From: JALHVH01 sp963773685
GTDB taxonomy: Bacteria > Acidobacteriota > Aminicenantia > Aminicenantales > Saccharicenantaceae
Direction of reading: 5' to 3'
Length of the DNA stretch: 64,000 nt
NCBI GenBank assembly: GCA_963773685.1
Contig: CAVZBY010000011.1
Location: 1,054,001 to 1,118,000, forward strand
The first letter of the stretch is position 1; the number at the start of each line of letters is the position of its first letter. Made by a program: the position numbers and the translations under genes. The notes beneath the pieces were generated by a model. The model saw only the letters and a list, made by a program, of their open reading frames with translations, had not been told where the DNA came from and ran no database searches. This document shows, one piece after another, positions 26,356 to 34,754 of this stretch.

Positions 26356-26382
26356 TTAGCAGTCTTGATAGGAGACTGCTAA
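26356..26382. promoter_or_regulatory. CIRCE-like operator 2, perfect inverted repeat
   Basis: TTAGCAGTC-N9-GACTGCTAA is a perfect 9-9-9 palindrome differing from the CIRCE half-site by one base per arm (G for C at position 7). It lies 18 bases upstream of the groES -35 box and covers the stop codon (TAG) of the Fis-like gene. Confidence 0.65.
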
Positions 26383-26615
26383 GATTTTCTTCGTATCTTG
26401 AAGGATTGCGTCCTATTATGGAGCGTATTGCGGTGAATACCCAGGGCTTTGGCCATTTTGGTCTGGTTCCCGTTGTATTTCTTGGCCGCCGTTTCGAAGA
26501 ATATCTTTTCGAACTCCTTCAGGGCGTCCTTGAGGTCCAGCTCCTTCTCGACCATCTCCTGGATGGTCACCTCGAGCTTCTGGTGGATGTTGAGATCGCT
26601 AAATTTCCTGTCCAT
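26379..26615 (-). CDS. Small Fis-type helix-turn-helix protein
   Basis: A 78-residue protein whose C-terminal half is a Fis/NtrC-type DNA-binding domain (KKYNGNQTKMAKALGIHRNTLHNR). The N-terminal half is helical and probably dimerises. ATG 26615 follows a G-rich SD inside the end of the CvpA-family gene (17-base overlap). It has no receiver or AAA+ domain, so it is a nucleoid or local regulator rather than a sigma-54 activator. Its stop is embedded in CIRCE-like site 2. Confidence 0.8.
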   Translation of the reverse strand: MDRKFSDLNIHQKLEVTIQEMVEKELDLKDALKEFEKIFFETAAKKYNGNQTKMAKALGIHRNTLHNRTQSFKIRRKS

Positions 26616-27135
26616 GAGACGCCCCCCCCTTGCGCGCCCCTTGATACGCACTCTTGAACTTCGCCTTGAGATCCCCAGGGATCAGGCGGACGACGGCCCT
26701 GGTCGCATGGAAGCACAGCGGCGCCAGCCTCGATCCCGCCAGCGCGTCGCGCCGCACTTCGAACACGAGGAGGGCGAATACGATGACCCCGCCGATGAGG
26801 ACCCCTTTGATGAGCCCGAACACCCCCCCGAGGATGTGATCGAGGAAATTCAGGGGGCCCTTCATGAGCTTCGAAACGAGCAGGCCGATCAGGCCGCCGA
26901 CGGCGATGACGGCGGCGAACAGGATCAGGAACCCGACGAAATCGGCGACGATCGGGTTCGATACGATCTTGTGGACGAAAGCCCCGGCCCGCGGGTAATA
27001 CCGGGCGGCCAGGACGAGGCCGGCGACGACCGCCGCGAGACCGATGACCTGCCGGACGAGGCCCTTGATCAGTCCGAGGACCAGCGTGACCAGGATGACG
27101 ACAAGGAGAATGATGTCCAGCGTGCTCAAGGTCAT
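26599..27135 (-). CDS. CvpA-family membrane protein
   Basis: A 178-residue protein with four hydrophobic helices in the CvpA arrangement (TLDIILLVVILVTLVLGLIK, GLAAVVAGLVLAARYY, FVGFLILFAAVIAVGGLIG, GLIKGVLIGGVIVFALLV). CvpA is linked to colicin V production and envelope stress in enterobacteria; its molecular role is unsettled. The start overlaps the end of the PHP phosphoesterase gene by four bases. Confidence 0.85.
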   Translation of the reverse strand: MTLSTLDIILLVVILVTLVLGLIKGLVRQVIGLAAVVAGLVLAARYYPRAGAFVHKIVSNPIVADFVGFLILFAAVIAVGGLIGLLVSKLMKGPLNFLDHILGGVFGLIKGVLIGGVIVFALLVFEVRRDALAGSRLAPLCFHATRAVVRLIPGDLKAKFKSAYQGARKGGASHGQEI

Positions 27136-28016
27136 TGCGGTCTCCTCCGGCGCAATTCTTCGACCATCCAGTAGCGGCCGTCCTTAATGGCGCCGAAACT
27201 GACGTGGGGCTTGATCTTGCCGTGGAAGTCCGAGCCGGCCGTCGGGACGAGCCCGAGGTCGTCGGCCTGCGCCCGATAGAAGACCGTCTGCTCTGCGGTA
27301 TGGTAGAACGTGTAAACCTCGATCCCGGCGAGCCCGCGCCGCTTGAGGTCCTCGAGGTCTTCCCGCGTCGTCCGCTGGAAATCGGCGCCGGGGTGCGACA
27401 GGACGGGGACCCCGCCGGTCGCCGGGGCCGCGGCGAGGGCTTCCTCCAGGGGGATGTGCCGCTTGGGCACGAAGGCGGGCTTGCCCTCCGCGAAGTAGTC
27501 CCGGTAGAACATGTAGGGCCCGAAGGCGCGCTTCTCCCCTTCGAAGTACTTCCCCAGCCCGGGCATCTTTTCACTCCCGGGCTTGTCGAGGAGGATCTGG
27601 GCGATCTTGACGCCGAGGGGCGGGCAGGATTGCGACCGCTCCCAGACCTCGTCCCAGCTGATCTCAAGGCCCTGCTCCCGGAGCCGCTCGACCCGCTCCC
27701 GGGCCTCGACCATGCGCGATTCGGTCATCCGCCCGACGATGGCGGTCACGGCCGCCGATCCCCAGTCGACGAACGGCAGGAGGAGATGGAACTCGCGGCC
27801 GTCGTAGAGCGTCGTGATCTCGATCCCCGGGATGATCTCCACTCCCGCCTTCCTCCCGTCCTCGATGACCTCGGGATAGGCCGCGACCGTGTCGTGGTCG
27901 GCGATGGAGATGGCCTTGAACCCCCGGGCCGCGGCGAAGCCGACGAGCTCGGCCGGGGAAAAGTCGCCGTCACAGCTCTTGTTGGAGTGGATATGGAAAT
28001 CGACGAGGCCGTTCAT
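27132..28016 (-). CDS. PHP-domain phosphoesterase (YciV/RNase AM type)
   Basis: A 294-residue PHP metal-dependent hydrolase: VDFHIHSNKSCDGDFSP, SIADHDTVAAYPE, IPGIEITT and the late histidines in LSHPGAD and TAGSDFHG. Relatives hydrolyse 3',5'-nucleoside bisphosphates or RNA 5' ends. Coupled by four-base overlaps to purC upstream and the CvpA gene downstream. Confidence 0.85.
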   Translation of the reverse strand: MNGLVDFHIHSNKSCDGDFSPAELVGFAAARGFKAISIADHDTVAAYPEVIEDGRKAGVEIIPGIEITTLYDGREFHLLLPFVDWGSAAVTAIVGRMTESRMVEARERVERLREQGLEISWDEVWERSQSCPPLGVKIAQILLDKPGSEKMPGLGKYFEGEKRAFGPYMFYRDYFAEGKPAFVPKRHIPLEEALAAAPATGGVPVLSHPGADFQRTTREDLEDLKRRGLAGIEVYTFYHTAEQTVFYRAQADDLGLVPTAGSDFHGKIKPHVSFGAIKDGRYWMVEELRRRRPQ

Positions 28017-28909
28017 GGCAGATCGCGCTTCCCCGTCAGGAGCCGGTAGAGCTCCAGGTACTTATCGGACGTTTTCCGGACGATCTCGTCGGGCAGGGCC
28101 GGCGGCGGCGGGGTCTGCTTGTCCCAGCCCGTCGTCTCCAGATAGTCGCGGACGAACTGCTTGTCCAGGCTCGGCTGGGACTTGCCGGGGGCATAGGTCT
28201 GGAGGGGCCAGAACCGGGAGGAATCGGGGGTGAAGATCTCGTCGACGAGGACGAGATCCTCGCCGAGGAGGCCGAACTCGAACTTCGTGTCGGCGATGAT
28301 GATCCCCTTGGACAGGGCATGCAGGGAGGCCCGTTTGTAGAGCTCGAGGGACACGGTCCGGATCTTCCGGGCGAGGGTGTTGCCCACCGCCTTCTGCATC
28401 TCCTTGAAGGAGATGTTGAGGTCGTGTCCTTCCTCGGCCTTGGTCGAGGGCGTGAAGATGGGCTCTTCCAGCCGGTCGGACTCCCGGAGGCCCGAGGGGA
28501 TCCGGATGCCGCAGATCTTCCCCGAGGCCTTGTATTCCTTCCATCCCGAGCCGGCCAGGTATCCGCGGACGACGCACTCGACGGGGACGACCTTCGTCTT
28601 CCGGACGAGCATCGACCGCTTGTCGAGGGTCGCGGCGTGGGGCTTGAGGACGGGAGGGAGGTCGGCGGTCTCGGTGCTGATCAGGTGGTTCGGGCAGACG
28701 AGGGCGGTGTGATCGAACCAGAACTTCGAGACCTGGGTTAGGACCTTCCCTTTGAACGGGATGAGCGAGGGCAGGATGAAGTCGAAGGCCGAGATCCGGT
28801 CCGTCGCCACGATGAGCAGCTTGTCCCCGAGATCGAAGACGTTGCGGACCTTGCCCTTCTTGAATATCTCGAAACCGGGGAGTTGGATATCGCCGATGGT
28901 TTTTTCCAT
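28013..28909 (-). CDS. purC: Phosphoribosylaminoimidazole-succinocarboxamide synthase
   Basis: A 298-residue SAICAR synthetase of de novo purine synthesis, of the longer type. Landmarks are GKVRNVFDLGDKLLIVATDR, SAFDFILPSLIPFKGKVLTQ, VECVVRGYLAGSGWKEY, IIADTKFEFGLL and VDEIFTPDSSRFWP. The ATG at 28909 starts the conserved MEKTIGDIQLPG; no strong SD precedes it. First gene of the purC, PHP, CvpA, Fis-like run. Confidence 0.95.
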   Translation of the reverse strand: MEKTIGDIQLPGFEIFKKGKVRNVFDLGDKLLIVATDRISAFDFILPSLIPFKGKVLTQVSKFWFDHTALVCPNHLISTETADLPPVLKPHAATLDKRSMLVRKTKVVPVECVVRGYLAGSGWKEYKASGKICGIRIPSGLRESDRLEEPIFTPSTKAEEGHDLNISFKEMQKAVGNTLARKIRTVSLELYKRASLHALSKGIIIADTKFEFGLLGEDLVLVDEIFTPDSSRFWPLQTYAPGKSQPSLDKQFVRDYLETTGWDKQTPPPPALPDEIVRKTSDKYLELYRLLTGKRDLP

Positions 28910-28958
28910 GATGATAAAGGATAAAGAAAACCCCATGAAAAAGCAAATGCCAGAAGGG

Positions 28959-29784
28959 TCAGGGTCTCATGCCGATGAAGGCGTACATCCGCCCTTCGGT
29001 CCTCCCGTCGCGGCGGTAGGACAGGAGCTCGGGCCGGCATTTGGTGCAGGCGTCGAGGGACAGGATGTTCTCCGGATGGAGGCCGGCGCGCCGGAGCCCG
29101 AGGACGTTCGCGGCGCGGATGTCCAGGAAGGATCTCCCGGCGGCGGACGGGCTCGGCCGGAAGAGATCGTCGGGGAATCCCGCTGCCGCGAACCGCTCCC
29201 GGACCTCCGGCCCGACCTCGTAACATTCGGGCCCGATGCACGGGCCGAGCGCGGCGACGAGCGAGGCCGGATCACTGCCGAAGCGCGACCCGAAGCTCGC
29301 CGACGACCTTCTCCAGGATCCTCTTCTGCGTCCCGCGCCAGCCGCAGTGGACCGCCGCGACGACGCGCCGGCCTTCGTCCACGATGAGGACCGGGAGGCA
29401 ATCGGCACTCTTGATGACGAGGAACAGCCCGGGGGTCGAAGTGATGAGGGCATCGCCTTCAAGCCGTCCGTCCGGGAAGGCGTCGACGCAATGGATGATG
29501 TCCGAATGGACCTGGTCGAGGATGACGGGCCGGAATTCGTTCCACTCCCGCACTTTCCCGAAGTGGGCGTCGGTCCAGGCGGCCGTCCCGAAGCCGTGGA
29601 TGAGCCACGGGATGCCCTCGAGGCGCGGCTCGGTCAGATAGGGCGCGGTCAGGTCCGCGCGCCGAAGCCCTTCGGGCTTGTCTTGCCTGGAGTCAACCGA
29701 GCCCGCTCTTTCGGGGGCGTCCATGCCGACGCTCTTGGCCCTTTCCGGCTCGGGTTTCCTTGTCCTATTCGGAGCGCTCTTCAT
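28959..29784 (-). CDS. pgeF: Peptidoglycan editing factor / purine nucleoside phosphorylase, YfiH family (one frameshift)
   Basis: YfiH/PgeF/LACC1 proteins are zinc-dependent purine nucleoside phosphorylases, also reported to edit wrongly built peptidoglycan precursors. ILDQVHSDIIHCVDA carries the first metal histidine, SADCLPVLIVD the cysteine and VAAVHCGWRGTQKRI the second histidine. Near 29285 one extra base ends the frame; the other frame continues RFGSDPASLVAALGPCIGPE and ends FIGMRP at 28959. The start is uncertain: the ATG at 29784 has GGGAG upstream, the one at 29724 is also possible. The pre-domain N terminus is unusually long and charged. Confidence 0.85.
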
Positions 29785-29824
29785 GGCCGCTCCCGTTATA
29801 CCCAAGGCCATCGGCCCGGTCAAG

Positions 29825-30431
29825 CATCAGCCCCCCAAATCCCCCCTAACCCCCCTTTAGGAAAGGGGGGAAGCAAACCGTGCCCTCTTAGAAGCGGAGA
29901 GTAGACAACCTGTGGCTCGTTCAAGGAAAGAGAGGAAGCAAACCAAGTCGCCATGAGGCAACCTCGGGAAGGCCAGAAATGTCGCCTCGGACGGGCTGGA
30001 AAAGTAGCCGCAGGCTTTAGCCTGCGCTCGAAGAAGAATTTTATTATGGCTCAGGCTGAAGCCTGAGACTTCAATTCAGCTGAACGAAGATGCAAGCACC
30101 TCAAGGCCCGCTACCCCCTAGTCACCCGAGGTCTGTGGTTACAAAGCCTGCCGCCCCGAGCTTGGCCGAAGCGCGCAAGCATACCCCCCCTTTGGAAAAG
30201 GGGCAAGGGGGGATTTTGGCGCCTTGAGAATTCCCGGCAACCTGTAACATAATGGGACGGGCCGGGAATACAGCCTCGGGCTTAAGCCTGCGTGACGGCA
30301 ACGGGAATGCCGCCGAAGGCCTGCCTTCTGATGGTGCCGCAGGCTTTGGCCTGCGCTCGAAGAAGAATCGTCTAGAGCTCAGGCTAAAGCCTGAGGCTAC
30401 AGCTCAGGCCAATGCCTCGAAGGAAGCGCGC
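29825..30431. repeat. Repeat-filled gap: G-run hairpins and two REP doublets
   Basis: No credible gene. G-run hairpins lie at 29851-29870 and 30187-30203. REP palindromes lie at 30004-30028, 30050-30067, 30275-30292, 30336-30360, 30379-30396 and 30403-30419. Those at 30004-30067 and 30336-30396 are the same composite: a GCAGGCTTTAGCCTGC-type palindrome, the spacer GCTCGAAGAAGAAT plus about ten bases, then a CTCAGGCTNAAGCCTGAG palindrome. Confidence 0.75.
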
Positions 30432-31571
30432 ATGAAAATAACGATCATGATCATTCTGGCGATCGCGGCGGCCGTCCTTTCGCCGGCCCCGTCGGCCGAC
30501 CGGCCCCGAGCCCGGGAGTTCGGCGTCGATCTCGGCGTGCTCCCTCCGGGTCCTCTCAACGCCATCACCGATGTCGCCGGCGTCAAGGTCGGCCACGTCA
30601 CCCTCATCGAGGGTTCCGACGTCCGGACGGGCGTGACGGCGATCGTCCCGCACGAAGGGAACGTCTTCCAGGACAAGGTCTCCGGGGCCGTCGCCGTGGC
30701 CAACGGATTCGGGAAGCTCTCCGGATACACGCAGGTGGAAGAGCTCGGGACGATCGAAACGCCCGTGGTCTTGACGAACACCCTGAGCGTCCCGACCGCG
30801 GCCGAAGCCCTCATCGAATACACGCTCGGAGCTGCGGGAAACGAGGCCGTCCAATCGGTCAACCCCGTCGTCGGCGAGACCAATGACGGCTGGCTCAACG
30901 ATATCCGGGGCCGTCATGTCCGGAAGGAGCATGTCCTCGAAGCCATCGGGAAGGCCGCCGGGGGGCCCGTCGCTGAGGGTTCGGTCGGGGCCGGCACCGG
31001 GACGACCTGCTTCGATTTCAAAGGGGGCATCGGGACGTCCTCCCGCCGCCTGCCCCGGGACAAGGGGGGATATACGGTCGGAGTGCTCGTCCAGACCAAT
31101 CATGGCGGGGTTCTGAGAGTCGGGCGCATCCCGGTGGGCCCTCTCCTCGGCCGGGGCCTCGCGAAACGCGAGCTCGAAGGCACGGCCGAAGGCTCCTGCA
31201 TCATCGTCGTCGCCACGGACGCGCCCCTTGACGCCCGGAATATGAAGAGGCTCGCCCGGCGCGCCCTGCTCGGCATCCCGCGGACCGGCGGGTACTATTC
31301 CAACGGCAGCGGCGACTATGCCATCGCCTTCTCGACGGCGCCTGAGGTTCGGACGCCGCATCGGGCTTTGTCCCCCCTCCGGACAGCGACAACCCTCGGC
31401 GACGAGGCGATGTCTCCCCTGTTCCTCGCGGCCGCCGAGGCGGCCGAGGAGGCCATCCTCGATTCGATGTTCAAGTCGGACCGCATGGAGGGCAAGGAGG
31501 GCCGCGTGGCCGAAGCCCTGCCCCTCGACCGGCTGAAAGAGCTCATGCGGAGCGGGAACGGCCGGCAATGA
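30432..31571 (+). CDS. P1-family peptidase (DmpA/L-aminopeptidase D-esterase)
   Basis: A 379-residue exported Ntn-hydrolase that matures by autocleavage and acts as an aminopeptidase or amidase. An N-terminal signal peptide is followed by GPLNAITDVAGVKVGHVTL, VSGAVAVANGFGK, VQSVNPVVGETNDGWLNDIRG, GAGTGTTCFDFKGGIGTSS and YYSNGSGDYAIAFST, where the serine before GDYAIAF is the cleavage site and nucleophile in the family. ATG 30432 begins the signal peptide; upstream sequence is repeat DNA. The stop overlaps the racemase start (ATGA). Confidence 0.92.
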   Translation: MKITIMIILAIAAAVLSPAPSADRPRAREFGVDLGVLPPGPLNAITDVAGVKVGHVTLIEGSDVRTGVTAIVPHEGNVFQDKVSGAVAVANGFGKLSGYTQVEELGTIETPVVLTNTLSVPTAAEALIEYTLGAAGNEAVQSVNPVVGETNDGWLNDIRGRHVRKEHVLEAIGKAAGGPVAEGSVGAGTGTTCFDFKGGIGTSSRRLPRDKGGYTVGVLVQTNHGGVLRVGRIPVGPLLGRGLAKRELEGTAEGSCIIVVATDAPLDARNMKRLARRALLGIPRTGGYYSNGSGDYAIAFSTAPEVRTPHRALSPLRTATTLGDEAMSPLFLAAAEAAEEAILDSMFKSDRMEGKEGRVAEALPLDRLKELMRSGNGRQ

Positions 31572-32317
31572 GCGGCGCCAAACGAAAGACCCTGGGGATC
31601 CTGGGCGGCATGGGCCCTGAAGCTACGGCCTATTTCTTCGAGCTCGTCATCCGGCTCACGGCGGCCCGCGAAGACCAGGACCACGTTCCGGTCGTCATCC
31701 GAAGCGATCCGCGGGTCCCCCACAGGACCCGGGCCATCCTCGAAGGAGGGCCGAGCCCCCTGCCCTGCCTTATCGAAGGGGCCAGAGCGCTCGCCGCGGC
31801 AGGCGCCGATTTCGCCGTCATGCCCTGCGTAACGGCACATTATTTCCTCCCCGAGCTCGCTTCCCGGGTGAAGATCCCCTTCATCAGCCTCCTCGACGAA
31901 TCCCGGAGGTTCCTCCGGAAGGAGCATCCTGCGGTCCGGAAGGTTGGGCTCGTGGCCACGACCGGGACCGTGCGCTCCGGCATCGTCGCTGACGCATTCG
32001 CCCGGGCGGGGATCGAGGTCCTGACCCCGGCTGAGGCGGACCAGCTCCGGGTTATGGAGGCTATTTACGGCCCGAAAGGCGTCAAGGCGGGCTTTTTGAC
32101 CGGAAATTCGAGGCGCGCCGTCCTTGCCGTCGCCCGGCGTCTCGTCCGCAACGGGGCAGGGGCGATCATGGCGGGATGTACCGAGATTCCCCTCGTTCTC
32201 CGGGCGGAAGATCTCGCCGTCCCCTTCGTCGAACCTATGCTCATCGGGGCGCGGGCCTGCATCCTCCGGGCGGGGGGCCGCTTGCGGCCCTCCCGGACGC
32301 CGGCGGGCCGACCTTGA
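31568..32317 (+). CDS. Aspartate/glutamate racemase family protein
   Basis: A 249-residue cofactor-independent racemase: LGILGGMGPEATAYFFE at the N terminus, the first catalytic cysteine in AVMPCVTAHYF and the second in MAGCTEIPLVL. The usual PCNTAH is PCVTAH here, which may affect specificity. Aspartate is a likely substrate, glutamate less so. Translationally coupled to the P1 peptidase, so a joint role in handling D-amino-acid peptides is possible (inference). Confidence 0.88.
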   Translation: MSGAKRKTLGILGGMGPEATAYFFELVIRLTAAREDQDHVPVVIRSDPRVPHRTRAILEGGPSPLPCLIEGARALAAAGADFAVMPCVTAHYFLPELASRVKIPFISLLDESRRFLRKEHPAVRKVGLVATTGTVRSGIVADAFARAGIEVLTPAEADQLRVMEAIYGPKGVKAGFLTGNSRRAVLAVARRLVRNGAGAIMAGCTEIPLVLRAEDLAVPFVEPMLIGARACILRAGGRLRPSRTPAGRP

Positions 32318-32342
32318 CATCGCCTCCCGAATCCGGTATAAA
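32314..32342 (+). promoter_or_regulatory. rpsU promoter
   Basis: Perfect TTGACA (32314-32319), 17-base spacer and TATAAA (32337-32342). The -35 box overlaps the racemase stop. Confidence 0.8.
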
Positions 32343-32378
32343 ATCAATTACTTTCCATAAGAAATGGAGGTGAATTTT

Positions 32379-32585
32379 TTGGCATTTGTAGTGCTCGATG
32401 AAGGTGAGAGCCTGGAATCCGCACTCCGCCGGTTCAAGAGAAAAGTTCAGCAGGAAGCGATCATCAAGGAGATCAAGAAACACTCGATCTACTTCAAACC
32501 CGGCGAGAAGCGCCGCATGAAAGAAGCTCAGGCCCGGAAGCGGATGAGGCGCCGGATCAGAAGAGAGCGCGACATGGAGTATTGA
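32379..32585 (+). CDS. rpsU: 30S ribosomal protein bS21 (TTG start)
   Basis: A 68-residue bS21 with the family core DEGESLESALRRFKRKVQQE and a basic C terminus. An ATG at 32364 is in frame, but its first bases are themselves the SD GGAGGT (32366-32371); the TTG at 32379 lies seven bases beyond it and gives an N terminus (MAFVVLDEGES) like that of other bS21 proteins. I therefore place the start at TTG. Followed by lipA with overlapping stop and start. Confidence 0.93.
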   Translation: MAFVVLDEGESLESALRRFKRKVQQEAIIKEIKKHSIYFKPGEKRRMKEAQARKRMRRRIRRERDMEY

Positions 32586-33547
32586 CGCCACCTCCTTCTC
32601 ATTTCGGAAATCTTGAAAAACGTATCGCACTTGTGAACACGACCGTACGAGAATCAGAGATCCGTGGGGGCGGGAACGCCCCCCGGACAACCCGGAAACC
32701 CGACTGGCTGAAGGTCCGCCTTCCGTCGGACGCGGACTATTTCCGCGTCTCGGGGATCGTGAAGGAGGGCCGCCTCCACACGATCTGCCAGAGCGCCCGG
32801 TGCCCCAATGTCGGGGAATGCTGGTCCCGGAGAACGGCGACCTTCCTCATCCTGGGCGACACCTGCACCCGGGCCTGCGGTTTCTGCGCCGTGAAGAAGG
32901 GCAAGCCTTTGCCCCCCGATCCCGGCGAGCCCGGGCGCGTCGCCGAGGCCGTCGCGTCCTTGGGGCTGGGGTACGCGGTCATCACCTCCGTCACGCGGGA
33001 CGATCTCGCGGACGGGGGGGCTTCGGTCTTCGCCCGAACGATCGCCGCCGTAAGGGAGGCGTCGCCCCGGACGAAGGTCGAGGTTCTCATCCCCGATTTC
33101 CAGGGAAGCCCGGAGGCGCTGGACACGGTCCTCGCCGCGGGGCCGGACATCCTCAACCACAACCTCGAAACGACCGAAGACCTTTATCCCTCCATCCACC
33201 GGCCGGAAGCCGGCTACCGAAGGTCTCTCGCGGTCCTCGCCGCGGCCAAGAAGAAGGGGGCCATCACGAAATCGGGGCTGATGATCGGCCTGGGCGAGCG
33301 CGAGGAGGACGTCCTCCGGACCCTGTCCGACCTCAAGGCGTCCGGGTGCGACCTCCTCACCCTCGGCCAGTATCTCAGGCCCGCGACCGCGAACCCTCCC
33401 GTAGCGAAATATTATTCTCCGATGGAGTTCGAACAGCTGAGGGCCATCGCCCTGGACTTCGGGTTCGCCGACGTCGCCGCCGGGCCCCTGGTCCGGAGCT
33501 CGTACGACGCCGAGAAGCTGTTCCGCTCGGCCGCAGGGAGGGCCTGA
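32582..33547 (+). CDS. lipA: Lipoyl synthase
   Basis: A 321-residue radical-SAM enzyme that inserts two sulfurs into octanoyl-protein. The auxiliary-cluster cysteines are in CQSARCPNVGECW and the SAM cluster motif is CTRACGFC; LNHNLETTEDLY and TKSGLMIGLGE follow, and the C-terminal SSYDAEKLF includes the family serine. TTG 32582 overlaps the rpsU stop and follows GGAG; internal GTG codons before the KPDWLKVRLP motif are alternatives. Confidence 0.95.
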   Translation: MTPPPSHFGNLEKRIALVNTTVRESEIRGGGNAPRTTRKPDWLKVRLPSDADYFRVSGIVKEGRLHTICQSARCPNVGECWSRRTATFLILGDTCTRACGFCAVKKGKPLPPDPGEPGRVAEAVASLGLGYAVITSVTRDDLADGGASVFARTIAAVREASPRTKVEVLIPDFQGSPEALDTVLAAGPDILNHNLETTEDLYPSIHRPEAGYRRSLAVLAAAKKKGAITKSGLMIGLGEREEDVLRTLSDLKASGCDLLTLGQYLRPATANPPVAKYYSPMEFEQLRAIALDFGFADVAAGPLVRSSYDAEKLFRSAAGRA

Positions 33548-33551
33548 GGCC

Positions 33552-34292
33552 GTGCGCTACCTGGTGTTCACCGACATCCACGGCAATTTGGAAGCCCTCC
33601 TGGCCGTGCTGAAGGCCGTCCTGAAGAAGCGCATCGATCACTATCTCTTCCTGGGAGACCTCGTCGGCTACGGGGCCTCGCCCAACGAGGTCGTCCAGAA
33701 GCTCGCCGCGCTGAAGCCGCTGTCGCTCGTCCGCGGCAACCACGACAAGGCCGTCTGCGGCCTGGATTCCGTCCAGACGTTCAACCCCATCGCCGCCTCG
33801 GCCATCTTCTGGACCAAGAGCCGCATCACCAAGAAGAACTTCGATTTCCTCTACAGGATCAAGAAGAGCCCCGACGTCGTCCACGAGATGATCACCATCT
33901 GCCACGGCGCGCCGTTCGACGAGGATTATTATATCTTCGGGGAATTCGACGCGGCCGAGGCCTTCTCCTATTTCCAAACGCCCATCTGTTTCTTCGGCCA
34001 CACCCACTTCCCCTTCGTCTACGCCGAAAAGGAGCAGATCGTCGAGGGAACGTTCCTCGAGGGACGTTCGAACGAGGTCAAGCTCGAAAAGGGCGTCCGC
34101 TACCTCATCAATCCCGGCTCGGTGGGCCAGCCCCGGGACCGCAACCCGATGGCCGCCTTCGCCATCTATGATTCAACGGCCCGGACCGTGAAGTTTTACC
34201 GCGTCGAGTACGACGTCGCCGAGGCCCAGCGCAAGATCCTCGAACAGAACCTGCCGTCCGCGTTGGCCGAGCGCCTGACCCTCGGGATCTAG
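33552..34292 (+). CDS. Calcineurin-like metallophosphoesterase (YfcE/MJ0936-like)
   Basis: A 246-residue cytoplasmic phosphoesterase with the complete two-metal set: FTDIHGN, LGDLVGYGASPNE, VRGNHDKAV, ICHGAP and FFGHTHFPF. Relatives act on phosphodiesters or diadenosine tetraphosphate; the substrate here is unknown. GTG start four bases after the lipA stop, so it is in the rpsU-lipA transcript. Confidence 0.9.
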   Translation: MRYLVFTDIHGNLEALLAVLKAVLKKRIDHYLFLGDLVGYGASPNEVVQKLAALKPLSLVRGNHDKAVCGLDSVQTFNPIAASAIFWTKSRITKKNFDFLYRIKKSPDVVHEMITICHGAPFDEDYYIFGEFDAAEAFSYFQTPICFFGHTHFPFVYAEKEQIVEGTFLEGRSNEVKLEKGVRYLINPGSVGQPRDRNPMAAFAIYDSTARTVKFYRVEYDVAEAQRKILEQNLPSALAERLTLGI

Positions 34293-34754
34293 GCAAGCGA
34301 GACGGCCAAGGCCAAATCCCCCCTCACCCCCCTTTAGGAAAGGGGGGAAGTCAAGCGACGCGCGCGTTCGGAATGTAGCCGCAGGCTTTAGCCTGCGTCT
34401 TGATCTCCTGCCGGCAACCTCTATGGTCCCTGCTATAATCCCCAACAAGCCCCCCCTTTAGGAAAGGGGGAAGTTAAGCGACGCGCGCGTTCGGAATGTA
34501 GCCGCAGGCTCTAGCCTGCGGCTTCGCGCCTTTTGTAGTCGCAAGCTCTTGTCTGCGTCATCCCGTTTCTTGTGGTCGCAGGCTTTAGCCTGCGTCTTGA
34601 TCTCCCCCTTCGGAAAAGACGGGTAAGGGGAAGGCATACCCCCCTTTGGAAAAGGGGGGCGAGGGGGGATTTGCCCGAACCCTTAAAGTCCTTGTGTAAA
34701 TCCCTCGCCCCCCCTTTAGAAGGGGGGTAAGAAGAACCCGGCTAACCCCTCAGA
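34293..34754. repeat. Repeat-filled gap: four G-run hairpins and four REP palindromes
   Basis: G-run hairpins are at 34327-34347, 34452-34470, 34639-34659 and 34708-34727; REP palindromes at 34377-34398, 34498-34522, 34535-34556 (decayed) and 34574-34594. Two stretches, 34327-34398 and 34452-34522, are near-identical direct copies of a composite unit: G-run hairpin, AAGCGACGCGCGCGTTCGG, REP palindrome. No gene is visible. Confidence 0.75.
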
